A stretch of 64,000 nucleotides of DNA, taken from Canna indica. Lineage: Eukaryota > Streptophyta > Magnoliopsida > Zingiberales > Cannaceae. The position numbers and the translations under genes were made by a program. The stretch is taken from the NCBI GenBank assembly GCA_034359265.1, contig CP136890.1, positions 71,301,501 to 71,365,500 of the forward strand, in the 5' to 3' direction. The notes under the pieces are model-generated. The model saw only the letters and a list, made by a program, of their open reading frames with translations. It ran no database searches and was not told the DNA's origin. Position 1 is the first letter of the stretch. Each line of letters opens with the position of its first letter. Positions 11,879-24,994 of the stretch are shown one piece after another.

Positions 11879-12106
11879 CAGCGAGGAAGACTTTCTCAAG
11901 CTGAAATAATTATGAAGAAACTTTATGGCAAAGAAAAAGTTGTTGAAGTTATGCATGGCTTAGGAGCAGGGTGGTCAAGGTTCAACTGGAACTTGATGCT
12001 AGTTGGAAGATTTCAATTGGTCAATGGTCAGATATCTGGAAGCTATGTTGGAAGATTTCATGACTATAACAAGCTAGCTACTTTTGTTTTAGAAGACAAT
12101 ACTTAA
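11879..12106 (+). other. Unassigned exon-like frame
   Basis: An open frame preceded by an acceptor-like CTACAG reads RGRLSQAEIIMKKLYGKEK and continues to a stop at 12106, with a repeated word around FNWNLMLVGRF and SYVGRF. It lies in the CACTA-type element after the RNF10-like exons. I do not recognise it; it may be a fourth captured fragment. Confidence 0.35.
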
Positions 12107-12655
12107 TCTACTTTCTTTTTATTATTAGAAGATAATATTGATCTATGTTTAAGTTCATTAGTTGATATTTTATTAAGTTTGGATTAATTTTATGTTTTAG
12201 TAGTTTTGATTTATGTAATGGACTTTTGATTTAATATAAAAATGTTCTTTAAATATTGATTCTTATATTGTTAATAAATTAGAAAAATAAAAAAATTATT
12301 TCAATAACAGCAACAAGCTAAAATTAAATCTACTTTTGTATGATAGTTTTAAAATGCTCTTTTTAGTGATAAATAACGGTTCGAAAAAGCTATATAAATA
12401 TATATGATAACTAACTATTATTGCTACTGTAGAATGAAGTAATAGCAGGTTCAAAATGTTATAACGAACTAATCATAACAAATATAAAATGTTTTAAAAT
12501 AACATTCATATAACATTCATAATTGCATTCTCAAAAATGCTATTATAACCTCCCTACATAAGATAGCGTGCGATTTGACAGTGTTTCGTTTAATGCTATA
12601 TATTACCTATGATAGCGTTGATGACATGCTATTAATGATGATTTTTGTTGTAGTG

Positions 12656-15600
12656 ATCCTAAATTATTAAACTTGTCTTAACCAATAAATTTGCTAATGG
12701 ACTGCCTTGTTTGATGTTACAAGTGGAATCTTCATTTGCACTAAGTGGAATTGCAAATCTAGAATGTGCAGTCCTACCATCATGTAACAGAAGAGAAGCT
12801 ATACCACTTGATGCAACATTTAAAACAATCTTACCTTGTGATCTTAAAGCAGAAGAGAGTGTCTTCTAAATAAATATTTTCCCAATTCCACCATAACCAA
12901 ATAGAAAGAATACTCCACCTTTATTATTTTTGACAGTAGTCAAAATTTTATCATAAACTTTCCTTTGTTCACACGTGAACTTTGAAACTTGTTGACGATT
13001 TTGTTCTGCCAATTGCCTTTTATTGTAACGCATTTCTTCAGCAATCGGTCTGTTATCTATAAATGAATAGCTTTCAGGATTTTTTGGTTTTGGCATAGTA
13101 GAAAAATCTTTCAAATTCTTTCCATTGCCTTGCAATATCAAATCAATCATATGAAGACAATCATCCTTCAAATCATCATCACTTATATCCATATTTGGTA
13201 AACACATATATTACATATAAATATTTTCAATTAGATATATAATCAGTAATATTTAAATATACTTTAAATAAGTAATATAAAAATACTTAAAACTGTTAAC
13301 TTTTAAAAACATTTTGATAATTACTTATTAAATATCATAATATACTAACCTTCTATTTGGAGCACTTGTTTTATCAAATATGACAAGTCTCCGGATAAAT
13401 ATTCCCATGTTTGCTCCCTTACAAGTTTTGGTCGTGCTATTGAGTTTGATAGTAATAAGCATGCAAATAACTTTCTAAGATATAATCCTGAACCCCAATG
13501 GTTTGCTTCCTTAATAGCATCGATGTATTCATTGTCATCATCCAGCAAGCCTAAAGCATAACATGCATCTCTGAAAGTATTATAGCTTTTCCCTTGACTG
13601 TGCGGATATCTTCAAAGTACTTAGGACCTTTCACTACATTTAGAAGGATTCTCAAATAATATAACTCACCCATTCCAAGTGGGATAAAAAATATTCTGCC
13701 AATAGAAAAATATTTGGTTTGCCTTCTATCCCATATTCTTTTATCTTGTTTCCAAATAAATTTCAAAGGGAATTCAACATATATCAAATTCCCAGCATCA
13801 GGAAAACGCTTGTTAGCTTCAAACCAAGCTAGAAACTGAAATTCATTCACTGTGGCTCAATTCACAACCTCATTGATGGGATCATCGTTATAAAAAATGA
13901 TGTTTTGCTCATTAGGCAAATGAAACGACAACCTTTGCACAGAAGGATATCTGTAATGTATATCAAACATAAAAATTCTCCATATAGCTTCACAAGGAGA
14001 AATATACTGACAATCATAATACATGTTGATTTCGTCCACAATATTTTCTGAATCAGATTGTGAGGCGGACTGCATAAATGTAGCAGTTACACGATCATGT
14101 CCTTTGTTCACATATTTGAATAGATACTTGATTGATCTAGATTGATTGCACCACTCAACATTAATATGTGCACCATACTTCATAAGCAAATATCTGTTAT
14201 GAGGAACGACAAATCTATTGTCCAATTTGATCCTTCTTTTTTTTATTGTTCTCACATTATTTCTTCTTCTATAAACCGGGTATCCATCATCGTCAATAAT
14301 AGTTCTGTCAACAAAATTTTTGGGAAAATATTTCATACATTTGCCATTTTGCATGCAAGGAGAACTTTTACATGTAGTTCCACAAGGCCCATGCATCAAT
14401 AAATTCTTCACTTCATTGTAATATTATGGATCAATTTCTTTATTGAGAATCTCAACTGAAATGATCTTATCAATATCATCACCTGTAGGATATTTATCGT
14501 CTTCATGCAAGAATAAAAGAAGGTGCGCATGAGGCAAACCTCACTTTTGAAACTCAATTGTATATACAACTGCATCAATTATATATACCAATTCCCAACA
14601 ATTAAAATTAAAAGAAATACAAAAGTACTTAAACAACAATTTTGTTACTTATTAAAGTGTGCCTGCTTTGACTTTTTCAAAAATTACTTTTTCTCAGAGA
14701 TGAGCATTTGATCTAACTTTATCTTGAATATTCTGCAAACAATGTCCGGTCGATCTTCAGGTTTTAATCCTCTTTTTTCAACAAAATACATAATTTCTGG
14801 CCACTTGGGGTTGCACGTAATTGTGATAAAAAGATTTGGATAACCAACCCATTTACAAATCGTCATAGCATCTTGATAATTTTGAATCATGTACCGTGCG
14901 TCATCAATGAAGCTTGAAGGCAATACTACTCTTTTCCCCTTAGAAGATGGATCAATTTCTCCATTTAAAACAACTTATGTCAAACCTTTATACATTTCTA
15001 CCCGCAATCTCTTTTGATGAGTACGAATATATTTTAACTGGCAGATTCAATCATTGTATAACCATCAACAACAAATTGTTGAAAGAGGCGCCTTGAGTAT
15101 AGTATAATTGACGACTCAACATTTCTTTCTTGTATTCTATAAGCAAAGAATTCTCGCATGCTTACACTTTTTCTAGCATTAGAAGATGCATGAAAAACAT
15201 CACCAAGAGATATATCTTCTTTGTACTCATCTTCTCCGTACGGAAACAACAATAGATATCGTAAAGCAAGATAGACAACATTCAACTCATTAATTCGCTG
15301 CAATTCACCGAATTATTTTTCAATAACTATGTCTCTATCGCCTCTAGACAATTCAAAATCACCAATAACTAAAGCGGCGACCTCTGAAACAGTAGGCAAA
15401 TTATACATTTCCATCATGTCCTCTTTTACTATAAGCCTCAACTTAATATTGATATCATCGTTGTCTTGTAGTGTGTCCCTAACCATTTGGAACGATTTGG
15501 CTAGAACATTATTTTCATCGATCAACATCTTCAACTCAGCCACAATTTCAGCATGTAATTTATTTATCTCATTGCTGACACTAATAAAAAAAAAAGTTAG

Positions 15601-16170
15601 TTGAACATACAGTTTGTTCAAAATATATGATAATTGCAAAAATAATAATAATACCTGATAGCACTTATTAAATTCTCTATCTCATTTTCAGTGTCATAAA
15701 TATAAAGTTGTGCAAACTTGAGCCTTTCTCCGGTTGGTGGTATCAAGCTACCCATTCTATGAAAATTTTGACCACAAAGTCTAAAAGTTGGAGGTCCTTT
15801 AGATTGATTAACACTTCTATCAATTTTACCTCTAATGTTTTCTCGGAAATGGTTACTTTTTTTTATCTTCACCAAAGAGCAAATTTGTCAATTGTTATGG
15901 AGTGTCTTTCATTTTTGCCCACTTGACTTTACCATTTGAACAACACAGAGAAATTTTGGTTTAACTTTGTTACAATCTTTACGCAGCCTCTCTTTGTATC
16001 AAAATAATGCATGACAGTGCTCACATTCATATGTAGCATCACCAATATCCCAATACTCTGGGAAAACAAAATACATTTATGATTAATAATATTTTAAATT
16101 TTAATTACCAAAGATCACGTATGAAAAAAATCTAAATAAACTTACCTTTAGGATAAAAATACTCACACTC
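12656..16170 (-). pseudogene. Helitron Rep/helicase, N-terminal and Rep part (broken)
   Basis: Minus strand order: a zinc-finger-like start (YWDIGDATYECEHCHALF, about 16030), GPPTFRLCGQNFHRMGSLIP (about 15770), LRYLLLFPYGEDEYKEDI (about 15250), SSFIDDARYMIQNYQDAM (about 14900), the HUH Rep motif GLPHAHLLLFLHED (HAH codons 14523-14531), the paired-Tyr motif MYYDCQYISPCEAIWRIF (Tyr codons near 14016-14021), and the helicase start with Walker A GYGGIGK (about 12880). Canonical Walker A is GxxGxGKT/S; here the residue after Lys is Ile, not Thr. In-frame stops replace conserved residues, for instance one just before GLPHAH. HUH and Tyr residues are still readable, so the gene was a full Rep/helicase before decay. 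It continues at 7642-7865 across the CACTA-type insertion. Confidence 0.88.
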
Positions 16171-16549
16171 AATGTTATCACCTTAAATAAACAAAAAAAT
16201 TATTAGAATCAATTAATCAATTATCGTATAATTCAATATCAATTATTCAATTATCCTAATTAAAACACAAACAATAATATTTATCATTGTTATGAAAAAA
16301 ACATATTATTGCATTCATTATCATCACAATCCACATCTACAATCTTATTAATTTGATGCAATTTATTAATAATATCATTTGAAACAATAGTAGTTATAAT
16401 TTGGATTCAACACTTAAACAAATATATATATATATAATATAATTAACTATTTGTAATGTATACACCAGCATATTTTGAAAAATTAGTTAATCAATTTATA
16501 ACATTTAATAACAATATGTAAAACAACACGAATTGATATCATACCATGA

Positions 16550-16640
16550 AAAATATGATCGTTCTCACGATCTAACATCGTAGTATCACCACTACAATGT
16601 TGTTTAGATAAGTTGTCAAAACTTCGTATTCTGCCAATCA
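16550..16640 (-). pseudogene. Probable upstream exon of the Helitron Rep gene
   Basis: On the minus strand an open stretch reads VIGRIRSFDNLSKQHCSGDT and on to a GTATGA donor near 16548. Helitron Rep genes have exons upstream of the zinc-finger region, and position and strand fit, but the sequence itself is not diagnostic. Confidence 0.4.
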
Positions 16641-18798
16641 CTGGAAAAGAAAAAGCATATACAATTTGTAATTTGCACTTTTGAAATGTAAGTTGACGCT
16701 AATTACAAAAGTCATTATGCATTCTCAGTTGGAATAGTTGAAGTGAATAAATTAATATAATCCTATAAACAATAATATAATTTCTAGTTATTACGATGCT
16801 TTGGCTTTACATATGCATTCTCTTTTGGAGAAATTATCTCATTTTAATATTGGGTCATAAGTTTCAAAAGTAAAGAAAAGAATTGTTCCAGTTTATTAGA
16901 CTCTCTTACATGAAATTTAAATTGACCTTGATGGCTCTAAAACATTTTATCTGTAGGGTGTTTCATATGAAAGAAATAGTGCCCTTGAGCCAATCATATG
17001 TTGATGTGTAGGGAACTATTTATGGTTAATGAAAAATATGAGACATCTTTTCATCATATGCTGCATCTATATCTTGTATATATTAGATTGTGATGAACCC
17101 CATGAACTCAGGTAACTGATTCTAAGGCCATGATGAGATCATGCCAGTGAGACTTGGAATCTAGATGCCCCTTTCTAAATGTTCCCAATCGTAGGATCAC
17201 CAATTAAGGAATTGATGATTCCGAATAGACTGGTGCACTTGGTACATGCCTTATACGATAAGGGATAACTGATCTCACATTTATCTATGAGCTGTCATTA
17301 ATGTACAAGTGCATGTTCTCATTAGGGAATGAGTTCACTGAACGAACCAGCACGAGGAACCCATTTCTTTGGTTTTATCCCTACATGGCCCTCAACGTCC
17401 TGTGCCGAATATTACTGGGAATGGGGAAACATTCATGGAGGTAGGTGAGCAACCAACATGGAATCGGTTACTCATAGTGAGAGGAGATAATGTCCTATGT
17501 GTTCCTACAAGTGTCGACTTAGGAATCTCTGGCTAGAGTAGACATGAAAGTCAAGAAGATGTTTTTGACGTTTCATTATTGAGACGACATCTTGACGGGT
17601 GGAACACATATGAATCGGTATTAGGGTTTGACACTTCTTCCGTACCCTAGCCAACTTTGGGACGTTGTAATCGAGGGACTTAGTTGCATGGTAACTAATC
17701 ACCGAATGACGTTTGATCCCTGTAGATTGAACCTCACACTATCCGGGTAGTCATGACACGTTAGCTAGACGTCAATCTTGACTTGTGAGTGAAGTCTCTC
17801 ACGACCACACTAAAGGGGTTTTAGTGGTGGCTCATAACATTCAAATAGAAGTTGTTCTATCAGATCCGACTCTTCGTTATGCATAACTCACTACTGGCTT
17901 AGTGTGGGGTCCAATGGGTCACACACAACATGCTAACCTCGTAACAAACCTTATGAGATAAAGTCTGAATGCGGCACTATATGTCTACTAGCATGGACAT
18001 GCTACAACACGATCACGGATCTCGTTTACGAACATATATGATAAGAAAGATATTTTCTATAGGAACGAATATGCAAGGAAGGAGTTCATCGATAACCCTA
18101 ATTTGTAGGGTATCCCTAAATTATAGGGACTGGCATATAATAAATCCTAATCAATAAGAATTTAATTTATAGAGATAAATTAAAGTTTATATTTAGTTGG
18201 ATTTAATTAATTTCGAATTAACTATAAATCCATTAAATATAAATTATTATTTTGGAGGCAAATTCTGGAATTTTGAATTTCGGGGAGAGAATTTAAAAGG
18301 GGGGGCCGGGTCCACCTTGGGGCCATCTACTCACCTTATAAATAGATGGTCTAACCTCCTTTGAGGGGGGTTAAGCAAATTGGTTAGAGATCTTGGAGAG
18401 GAGCAAAGACTTGGATTCTTGAGAAGCTTCTTGAAGACCAAGACTCCAAAGAGCTCCTCTCGATCTCCATGGGTACGTGGCCGGCCATCAAGCTCCTTCT
18501 TCCCGGGTTTGTGAAGCCAATTTGGAGGTCTCTTCCTCTCGGGTGTGTCATCTCCTTCATCTTCTTGGAGGAGTCCAAGGAGGACAGCGAGGTATTCCTT
18601 CATCCCCTCTTGCTTCCTTTTGGTGCTCGGTTCTTGGTGGAAGGGCCGGCTTCACCTTGGTGCGTTTCGGGGTTGAGTTTCCCTCTCCGCTGAGCCACAA
18701 CGGGTCTTGGTGTTCGCTGTCCCTTGGTTGCGAGGCGTTTGGTGTGGACCTTCCTTGGAGGACGTGTGTTTGGACGTCTTGAAACGGGGATAGGGGCA

Positions 18799-21671
18799 TG
18801 TAATATCCTAGATATTAATATTTTTTGTTATTATTTGTGATTGTCAACCTAGCAGGCTAGTTCGGGGTCGAGCCGAGTCGACTTATGGTCCAGTGCGAGC
18901 TTGCGAGCTCGAGTAAGTAGGAGTTTGAATTATGTAATTCCTTTCCCCGAGTAGATAAATTTATTTGATTATTTAATTGTATGTGGTTGATTTATTAAAT
19001 TATGTTGCATGAGTGTGCATGTGGTTGATGATTGTAATTAGCATGGGGTTATGTTGAGCTAGCGGATTAGCGGGTTGGATTCGGGCTCGAGGTGGATGCG
19101 GGTTTGTTAAGAGGGTTGTGAAGTTAGGGTTTGAGGATGGGAGTATAAAACCCCCCTCATTGGCTAAGCGGCTCCCCATTGGAGCCGCACCAGCCGAGTA
19201 GAGAGAAGAGAGGAGCCAAGCCGCCGCCCCTCCCTTCCCCCTCTTGGAGCCGCCGAACAGGGCCAAGCCGCCGAGCCGAGCCACTGTTCCTTCTTCCCCT
19301 CTCTTGGAGCCGTAGCCTCCAAGGAAGCCAAGCCGCCAAGCCACCCTTTCTTCCCCCTCTCTTGTGGAGCCGAGTTGTGAAGGAGAAGAGGAGCCGCCAC
19401 CCCCCTTCCCCTCTCTTGGAGCCACCGACTTTAAGAGGAGCCGCCGCCTCCTTTCTTTCCTTGTTCTTGGAGCCGAGTGTTTGGGGCTGGATTCGGAGGC
19501 CGCCGATTGGAGAATTCTCATCTAATCTTTCTTCCTAATTAAGGTGAGTGGTTTTACCCCTCCTTTCTCGGGTTTCTCTCGTTTTATTGAGCCGTTCTTG
19601 GAGGTTGGGAGTTCTTGTTGAATCTTCCGTCGTTTCTTGAAGTTTCTCATTGTTTTCATGGGTTGACTTGAAGGAGGAGGCCCGAAAACCCTACCTATGG
19701 GGCTCGGCAACCCTAGGATGACCCTAGGGGTGCTCGGCCAAGGTGGAGAAAATGGTGCACTTCAAGTGTTCAACAAAATGCCTAAGAGAAATATTTGATA
19801 TGTTCTTTAAAATTTAGGCTTGGATTAATCTTCTCAATTAAATTCCTTTGATGCCAATGCATGAGGTGTGTTTAAATATGAAATTTTCAGTTCATGAATC
19901 TATGTTTGCTTGTGGAAAGGTTGATCTTGATTTAAAGCATGAGTCTTGTTCCTATGATGATGTGGATGCATGTTAGTTCTTGATTAGAAAATTATGAAAT
20001 TTGTTTGTATGATGGATATGATGTTATGAATCTGTGATGACAGTGATTAAGGATTTAATTTCTGTAAATTTCGAATTTATTTCCTTGATGTGCTGAAAAT
20101 TCTTTTGCTGAAAATTATATGCTGAATTGTTAATTTAGGGCTGATTTTGAAATCCATTTTGTGGTGTGTATAGTTTACTGAACATAGTCGTGCAACCTAC
20201 CATTTTGACCAGAAAATATAGTCTGGATCCATAGGACACACTTTGGGAGTCAGATTCGACTCGGGTGCACCAGTTTGGGGTTCAACAATAAACTTTAAAC
20301 AAAACCCTAAAATAAAACTCTAATCTTGGCAAATAAAAATTTTAATTGAATAATTAAAATTCAAGGGGCAGCATAATCTGTTAAGAGCCAACAAATAAAG
20401 TTTATGCATGAAATAAAATCTCACGGTTTTATAACATTACGGGTCTAGGAGTTGGGATCGAGCATTGGGTGTTGTGGAATTTTCCCAATAGAGATATCCC
20501 TAAGACACCGTATGAGACACTTGACTTAGATCATGTTGTGTCATATCTTTATGGCGGAGAGGCTCGATTAGGAGCCGGATTGCGGGCTAGGCCCAGAAGG
20601 TTGGATGGCTAATTCCCAACTTGTGTTTAAAGGAATAAGTTCAGATAAGTGAATCTCGATTATTTCTACGTTATCTCTTTTGGAACAAGTTCGGATGGGC
20701 AAATCCCGATTGTTCCTGTGTTTGCTCATGGAATAAGTTCGGATGGCCAAATCTCGATTGTTCCCGAGTTTCTTTAAGGAATAAGTTCGGACGGGCAAAT
20801 CCCGATTATTATTGTGATATCTTTTAAGGAATAAGTTCGGACGGGCAAATTCCGATTATTCATGCGATATCTTAAAAGGGGCAAGTTCAAATAGACGAAT
20901 CTCGATTGTTCCTTCATGTCTCGTGGAGCAAGTTCGGACGGGCAAATCCCGATTGCTCTCGAGTTTCTTGGTTATAGGATAAGTTCGGACGGGCCAATCC
21001 TGATTATCCTAGTAGCCCTTGTGTATGTCATGTTGCCTTTAGGCATGGTAGGCTTAGGTCTGTTGTTCTTCACTGTTTGGTGTTGGATGCATTCGGGCAT
21101 GTGTGGCCAAATGGCTTGTTAGCTAGTCACACCCTTGTGACCTTCCCTGCTTGAGTAAGATATTTTATCATCTATGCTATATATCTGTGTTTGATTTCTC
21201 GTGGGGGTTGGTAGAACCGCTCACTGAGTTCTTTAAACTCATGCGTTGTCGTTTTGTTTTGTTTTGCAGAGCCTAGCCGGTGAGGTGGGCTGGAGCTCTT
21301 GGCGTAGTTGGAGGGCAGAGGAGCCAAATTGATCTCATAGCATTCCTAGTTAGGGATCGTAGTCGAGTTTGTAGTAGTTTTATCATGCACTTGTGATTTG
21401 GTATTTTGGAGTTGTAGTCCCGTAGGGACATTCATGACTTTTATCCATATTTTATTTGTTAAAAGAACTATTGCTCTTTGATTCATTTTTTTCTTTCCGC
21501 ACTTGAACTTTTGATAAAAACTTTATTGCTTATATGTAATCTGGTTTGGTTTTTCTTTTGAAATAAAAGTTGTTACGTTTATTTATTGAGTTGGCATGTG
21601 CATGGATTAGGCTGCGGGGTATAGGTACGTATACCTTGGCCGGTCACGTGACCCTGAGTTGGGGCGTGACA
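18799..21671 (+). mobile_element. Solo LTR, family A, copy 2 (2.87 kb)
   Basis: Starts TGTAATATCC and ends GGGGCGTGACA. A perfect 5-bp target duplication GGGCA is present at 18794-18798 and 21672-21676. It aligns along its length with 4843-7641 and, inverted, with 57687-60433. It contains TATAAAA near 19143, a region of repeated CTCTTGGAGCCG-like words (19160-19500), the sequence GGGGCTCGGCAACCCTAGG (about 19699) and a tandem array (20635-21010). There is no second LTR or internal domain. Confidence 0.92.
20635..21010. repeat. Tandem array in solo LTR copy 2
   Basis: About seven units of roughly 50-58 bp centred on AAGTTCGGACGGGCAAATCC followed by CGATTATTCC-like sequence. Units differ from those of copy 1 (AAATCCCG instead of CTACCCG), showing array homogenisation within a copy or subfamily. 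Confidence 0.85.
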
Positions 21672-22439
21672 GGGCAGCCTTGGCATCCGCAGTATAAGGT
21701 ACATCACCTCCTTCTACTCGTAGATTGAATTCCTTAAAGATTGCTAAAGTTGATCGTTGGTTTTGGGATAGCTTGTATTTTTTTTAAATCACTTTTTCCG
21801 TTGTGCTTCTTCTTATATTCCAACACCATACCCATCTTTACCCAAGAATATAAAGCCAAGGCGTGTTGAACTATATTTCTCGAGTTGGCGCATCAGGGCT
21901 GGTAACTTCTTATCCTACATTAGATTACTTTCTAAAAGTTTCTTTTGTAATGAACAATCAGTATCATCTGTTGCCTTGTAACAGAAAAAAATTGAACTAT
22001 TTCCATATCTTATTTGTTTTAGAAAGTACACTTCAAGTGAATAAAATGTCCTCAATTTGAAACTATAATAACAAAATCACCACACAAAGTAATCAAATTA
22101 TTTAATGATTACTTGGTGTATATATTAAAAAATAATTACATGTAGGTATAGTGTTGAAGTCTAACATTACAGTTTCTTATGAATCATATGAAGAAAAAGC
22201 TTCATGAATAAATTATAACAAAGTTTAAAATGATATGATATCAAACATTAGGTATTGGCTTCCTTTAAAATAAATTATTACCTGGTGGCATGTTGTTTAA
22301 GTCAAATAGTAGTGGTTTCTTCAACTTGGCTAAAATGGATAATGAGTATAACACATATTGTTAATCCAATAAAAATGTAAAATGTTTTAAATTAATTATC
22401 CAAATTGTAAGATAAAATAATTAATAATGTTTTAGACAA

Positions 22440-22624
22440 TCATATTTACCTGAAGCAACAACATTATCCTCATTGGTTCTCATGTAGAAACCACCATTTT
22501 GATTTTGATCATGACACTGATTGAAAGTAATTTGAGATGATACATCATTACAATAAGCTAAGGTCGTTTTTCTGAAAATAAGATATAATTTATCATCAAA
22601 ATCACTATCATCATTCACCACCAT
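22440..22624 (-). pseudogene. Possible first exon of the Helitron Rep gene
   Basis: A minus-strand open frame begins MVVNDDSDFDDKLYLIFRKT and runs to a donor-like GTAAAT near 22450. It lies between the RPA-like gene and the Rep exons, on the same strand. No domain is recognised, so the link to Rep is by position. Confidence 0.35.
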
Positions 22625-22779
22625 CCATTGCTAATCAAAATAATAAATTTCCAAAATAGCACACAAACTGTGCAATAACATGATTAGAGTACTACACCAT
22701 AAATGGTTTAAACCAAACAACACATTTCAAATTTCTCATGTTTTTTTTTTCACTTAAAACAATTCAAATAAGTATCAGT

Positions 22780-24994
22780 TCTTCTTCAACTCACTTCTCT
22801 TTCTTCACAATCTTCAATTTCCTCTTGTTGCTCGACATTTGCGCAGTAACATCACCTTATAAACCAACATCATCTTCACCTTCAACATTAGATTCAATTG
22901 TTCTTTTGTGTGGAGTTTTGACTAGAGAACTTGCATTTGAATCCAGAGAAATAGAATTCTACCAATTGAATTGTATCAAAATATAATCACTTTAATCAAT
23001 ATGAAAAAATAAATTCACTACTAAAAAAAAAATTCTAACCTTAAACTCATTTGACGTAAAATTACTCATATTCATATAAGCATAATCAAGTTCCTACAAA
23101 ATGATATATTTAAAATATTAAATCAATAGCATAAAGAAATAAAATAAGAATTTAAATTGATAATAGAGTAAACTATAATGATTAACTGAGTTATTATCAG
23201 CAAATTTGTTGAGCAATTCTGAATTCTCAGTGATTTTTATCATTGTAAACACTTTATCGCCTTTTTGGCGATTTGTCGACTTCACCAACAGCTTGAAAAG
23301 CAGATTCCTATCTAGCAAGTTTTCTAGCTCAGCGGGATGAACTTCAATATCATTCTTCTGCATATATAAATATTTAAACATATATGACACATTAACATCG
23401 ACTGTCATCCACAAAAGAAAACATGTATGTGTAAATCAAAGTAAAAAATCAATCTAAATGTAACCTTCCTAGATTCTTTCAATTCTTTTGCAGTACGACC
23501 CAAAAGTTGTACACAATCTCGGTCCTAGAGCTTGTACTTTGATCTACTTCCATCCATAACACGAACTTGTACTTTGAATCTAAAAAATTAACAACTAACA
23601 CTAAGCATTAAATACGTATAGTGTTATTAATAATCAAAAGTAATCAAATAAGACATTGGAGTTCCAACAAAATCGATCTTGTCACACTTCGAACAATAAA
23701 ATTTCTTCCCCACTTGTTCACACTTTTTTGGACAACATTTACATCCAACATAGTACCAATCAGATTCACTTTCAACATCAATAATGCTTCCAACAATCCA
23801 AAACATACCTTCCTGATAAAATTTAAGACATAAACACTATCAATTACAAGCAAAGATATGATTCTAGATACATTTTAAAGAATTTAAAGTGATAAAGTTA
23901 AAAGAATAAATTTATTGATCTCTGACCATGTCATCACCAATTTATCTATAACATTTACAGAATTTGGGATAACACTATTTTGCTAATTACATCATACACC
24001 ATAGTTTGGTAGTGTAAACTCATCTTTTTTGCATGGCATATAGTAATAGTATTTGATATACACCAATAGGATGTCATCAACCTGATATACTTCTGGTAAA
24101 AGTGATTTAGAGTAAGTTGGTGGTAACATGTTCTAAGTTGTTTAGAGATTTAGGATTTGATCCCTAGTATGGTCAACTATTATGACTTCCTATTTTTGTT
24201 TTTTAAAAAAGTAATTTAGAGTAACACTTTTGCTTGATGCTGTCATGGATGGTGTTTAATGTAATTATTGGAGCTTGAGTGAAATCCATTTGAGTATAAA
24301 CTTACAACGGTTATCATCAATGTAGAAGCTCTTTCAAAGATGCTTATGCCTATTATATAAATATAAATTGAATTTTTTATCTATTTAATATGTAGTCTTT
24401 ATTGGCATTCTTCATTTAATTATATGTACTTTCTCCATGCCTTAGAAAGCAATTCCATGTCAGAATGTTAATGAAACGGTGGAGAGACATGATGAAGCAT
24501 TGTCTTCAAGGTATGGTAATACTACTAAAATACCTCACTACTTGAAATAAGTTCAGTTGTAACATTAGCAATGCCGATGTTGAATTCATCAGAAATAGTA
24601 TAGCTCGGTCCTGGGCTGAGTTGCACTATCTGATGAGAGGTTGATTCACATCTGATCAAAATAAACAATAATAAAATAAATCAGACATCGATATACATTA
24701 CAGAACACAAAATTATAACTCACCATTCTTTAAAATCTTTCACCTCCAATAAATCAACATTTATAAATAGTCTTGATACAAAAAAGCTATTTCGGACATA
24801 CACCTTGTCTGACATACACAATGTGAACAAAACATGAATATCAACAAATAAATTATTTCATAGTTCTTCAATTAAATTTCATGTACAAAAAACATCACCA
24901 TTATATCTCTTCCCTCTAGCCATTTGAAGAATAATAATGACTCCATCATTATTATTTTTCTTCAAATAATTTTGAATTTATCAACAAAATCACC
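22780..24994 (-). pseudogene. Helitron RPA1-like protein, C-terminal half (broken)
   Basis: Pieces in order on the minus strand: FVDKF and ILQMARGKRYNGDVFC just left of the inserted LTR (about 24990-24890); SHQIVQLSPGPSYTISDEFN (about 24630); the zinc-ribbon OB domain GMFWIVGSIIDVESESDWYY with CKCC and CSKC cysteine pairs (23830-23640); FKVQVRVMDG and DRDCVQLLGRTAKEL (about 23580-23470); EVHPAELENLLDRNLLFKLL (about 23340); and a Lys-rich tail MSSNKRKLKIVKKEK (about 22840-22790). These are hallmarks of replication protein A large-subunit-like genes carried by plant Helitrons, thought to bind single-stranded DNA during transposition. Stops and frame changes are frequent. The span 23.95-24.53 kb has no recognised RPA sequence. 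Confidence 0.8.

Larger units (their letters stand above)
7866..12655. mobile_element. CACTA-type element carrying captured gene fragments (Pack-CACTA)
   Basis: The right end, on the minus strand, reads CACTACAACAAAAATCATCA, a typical CACTA terminus, with subterminal copies of words such as GATAGCGT and ATGCTAT just inside. The trinucleotide ATC stands at 12656-12658 and just before 7866, fitting the 3-bp CACTA target duplication, and removing the interval rejoins the helicase motif WDEAPM (W now a stop). The left end has an ATGCTATC subterminal word but not the CACTA bases, so it seems to have lost about 30 terminal bases. No transposase is visible. The interior carries exon fragments of a V-ATPase subunit a gene, an MCM-binding protein gene and a RING-finger gene, all on the plus strand and all with intron edges. 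Confidence 0.72.
16730..21830 (+). mobile_element. Unresolved LTR-like insertion that hosts a solo LTR
   Basis: Sequence from about 16.7 to 18.8 kb and from 21672 to about 21.83 kb interrupts the Helitron between Rep exons and joins up once the solo LTR at 18799-21671 is removed. It has no coding frame, a possible TATA box with following leader (TATAAATAGATGG near 18337), and a likely right end at TTCCAACA (about 21827), while a TTGGAATAG-like word lies at 16730. That hints at a TGTTGG...CCAACA LTR, but I could not find a matching target duplication, so both limits are provisional. Confidence 0.4.

Noticed and set aside
24200..24520. A plus-strand captured exon (about 24447-24511) in the Helitron
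   Set aside because: An acceptor-like and a GTATGG donor-like site flank an open stretch, but I recognise no protein; too weak to list.
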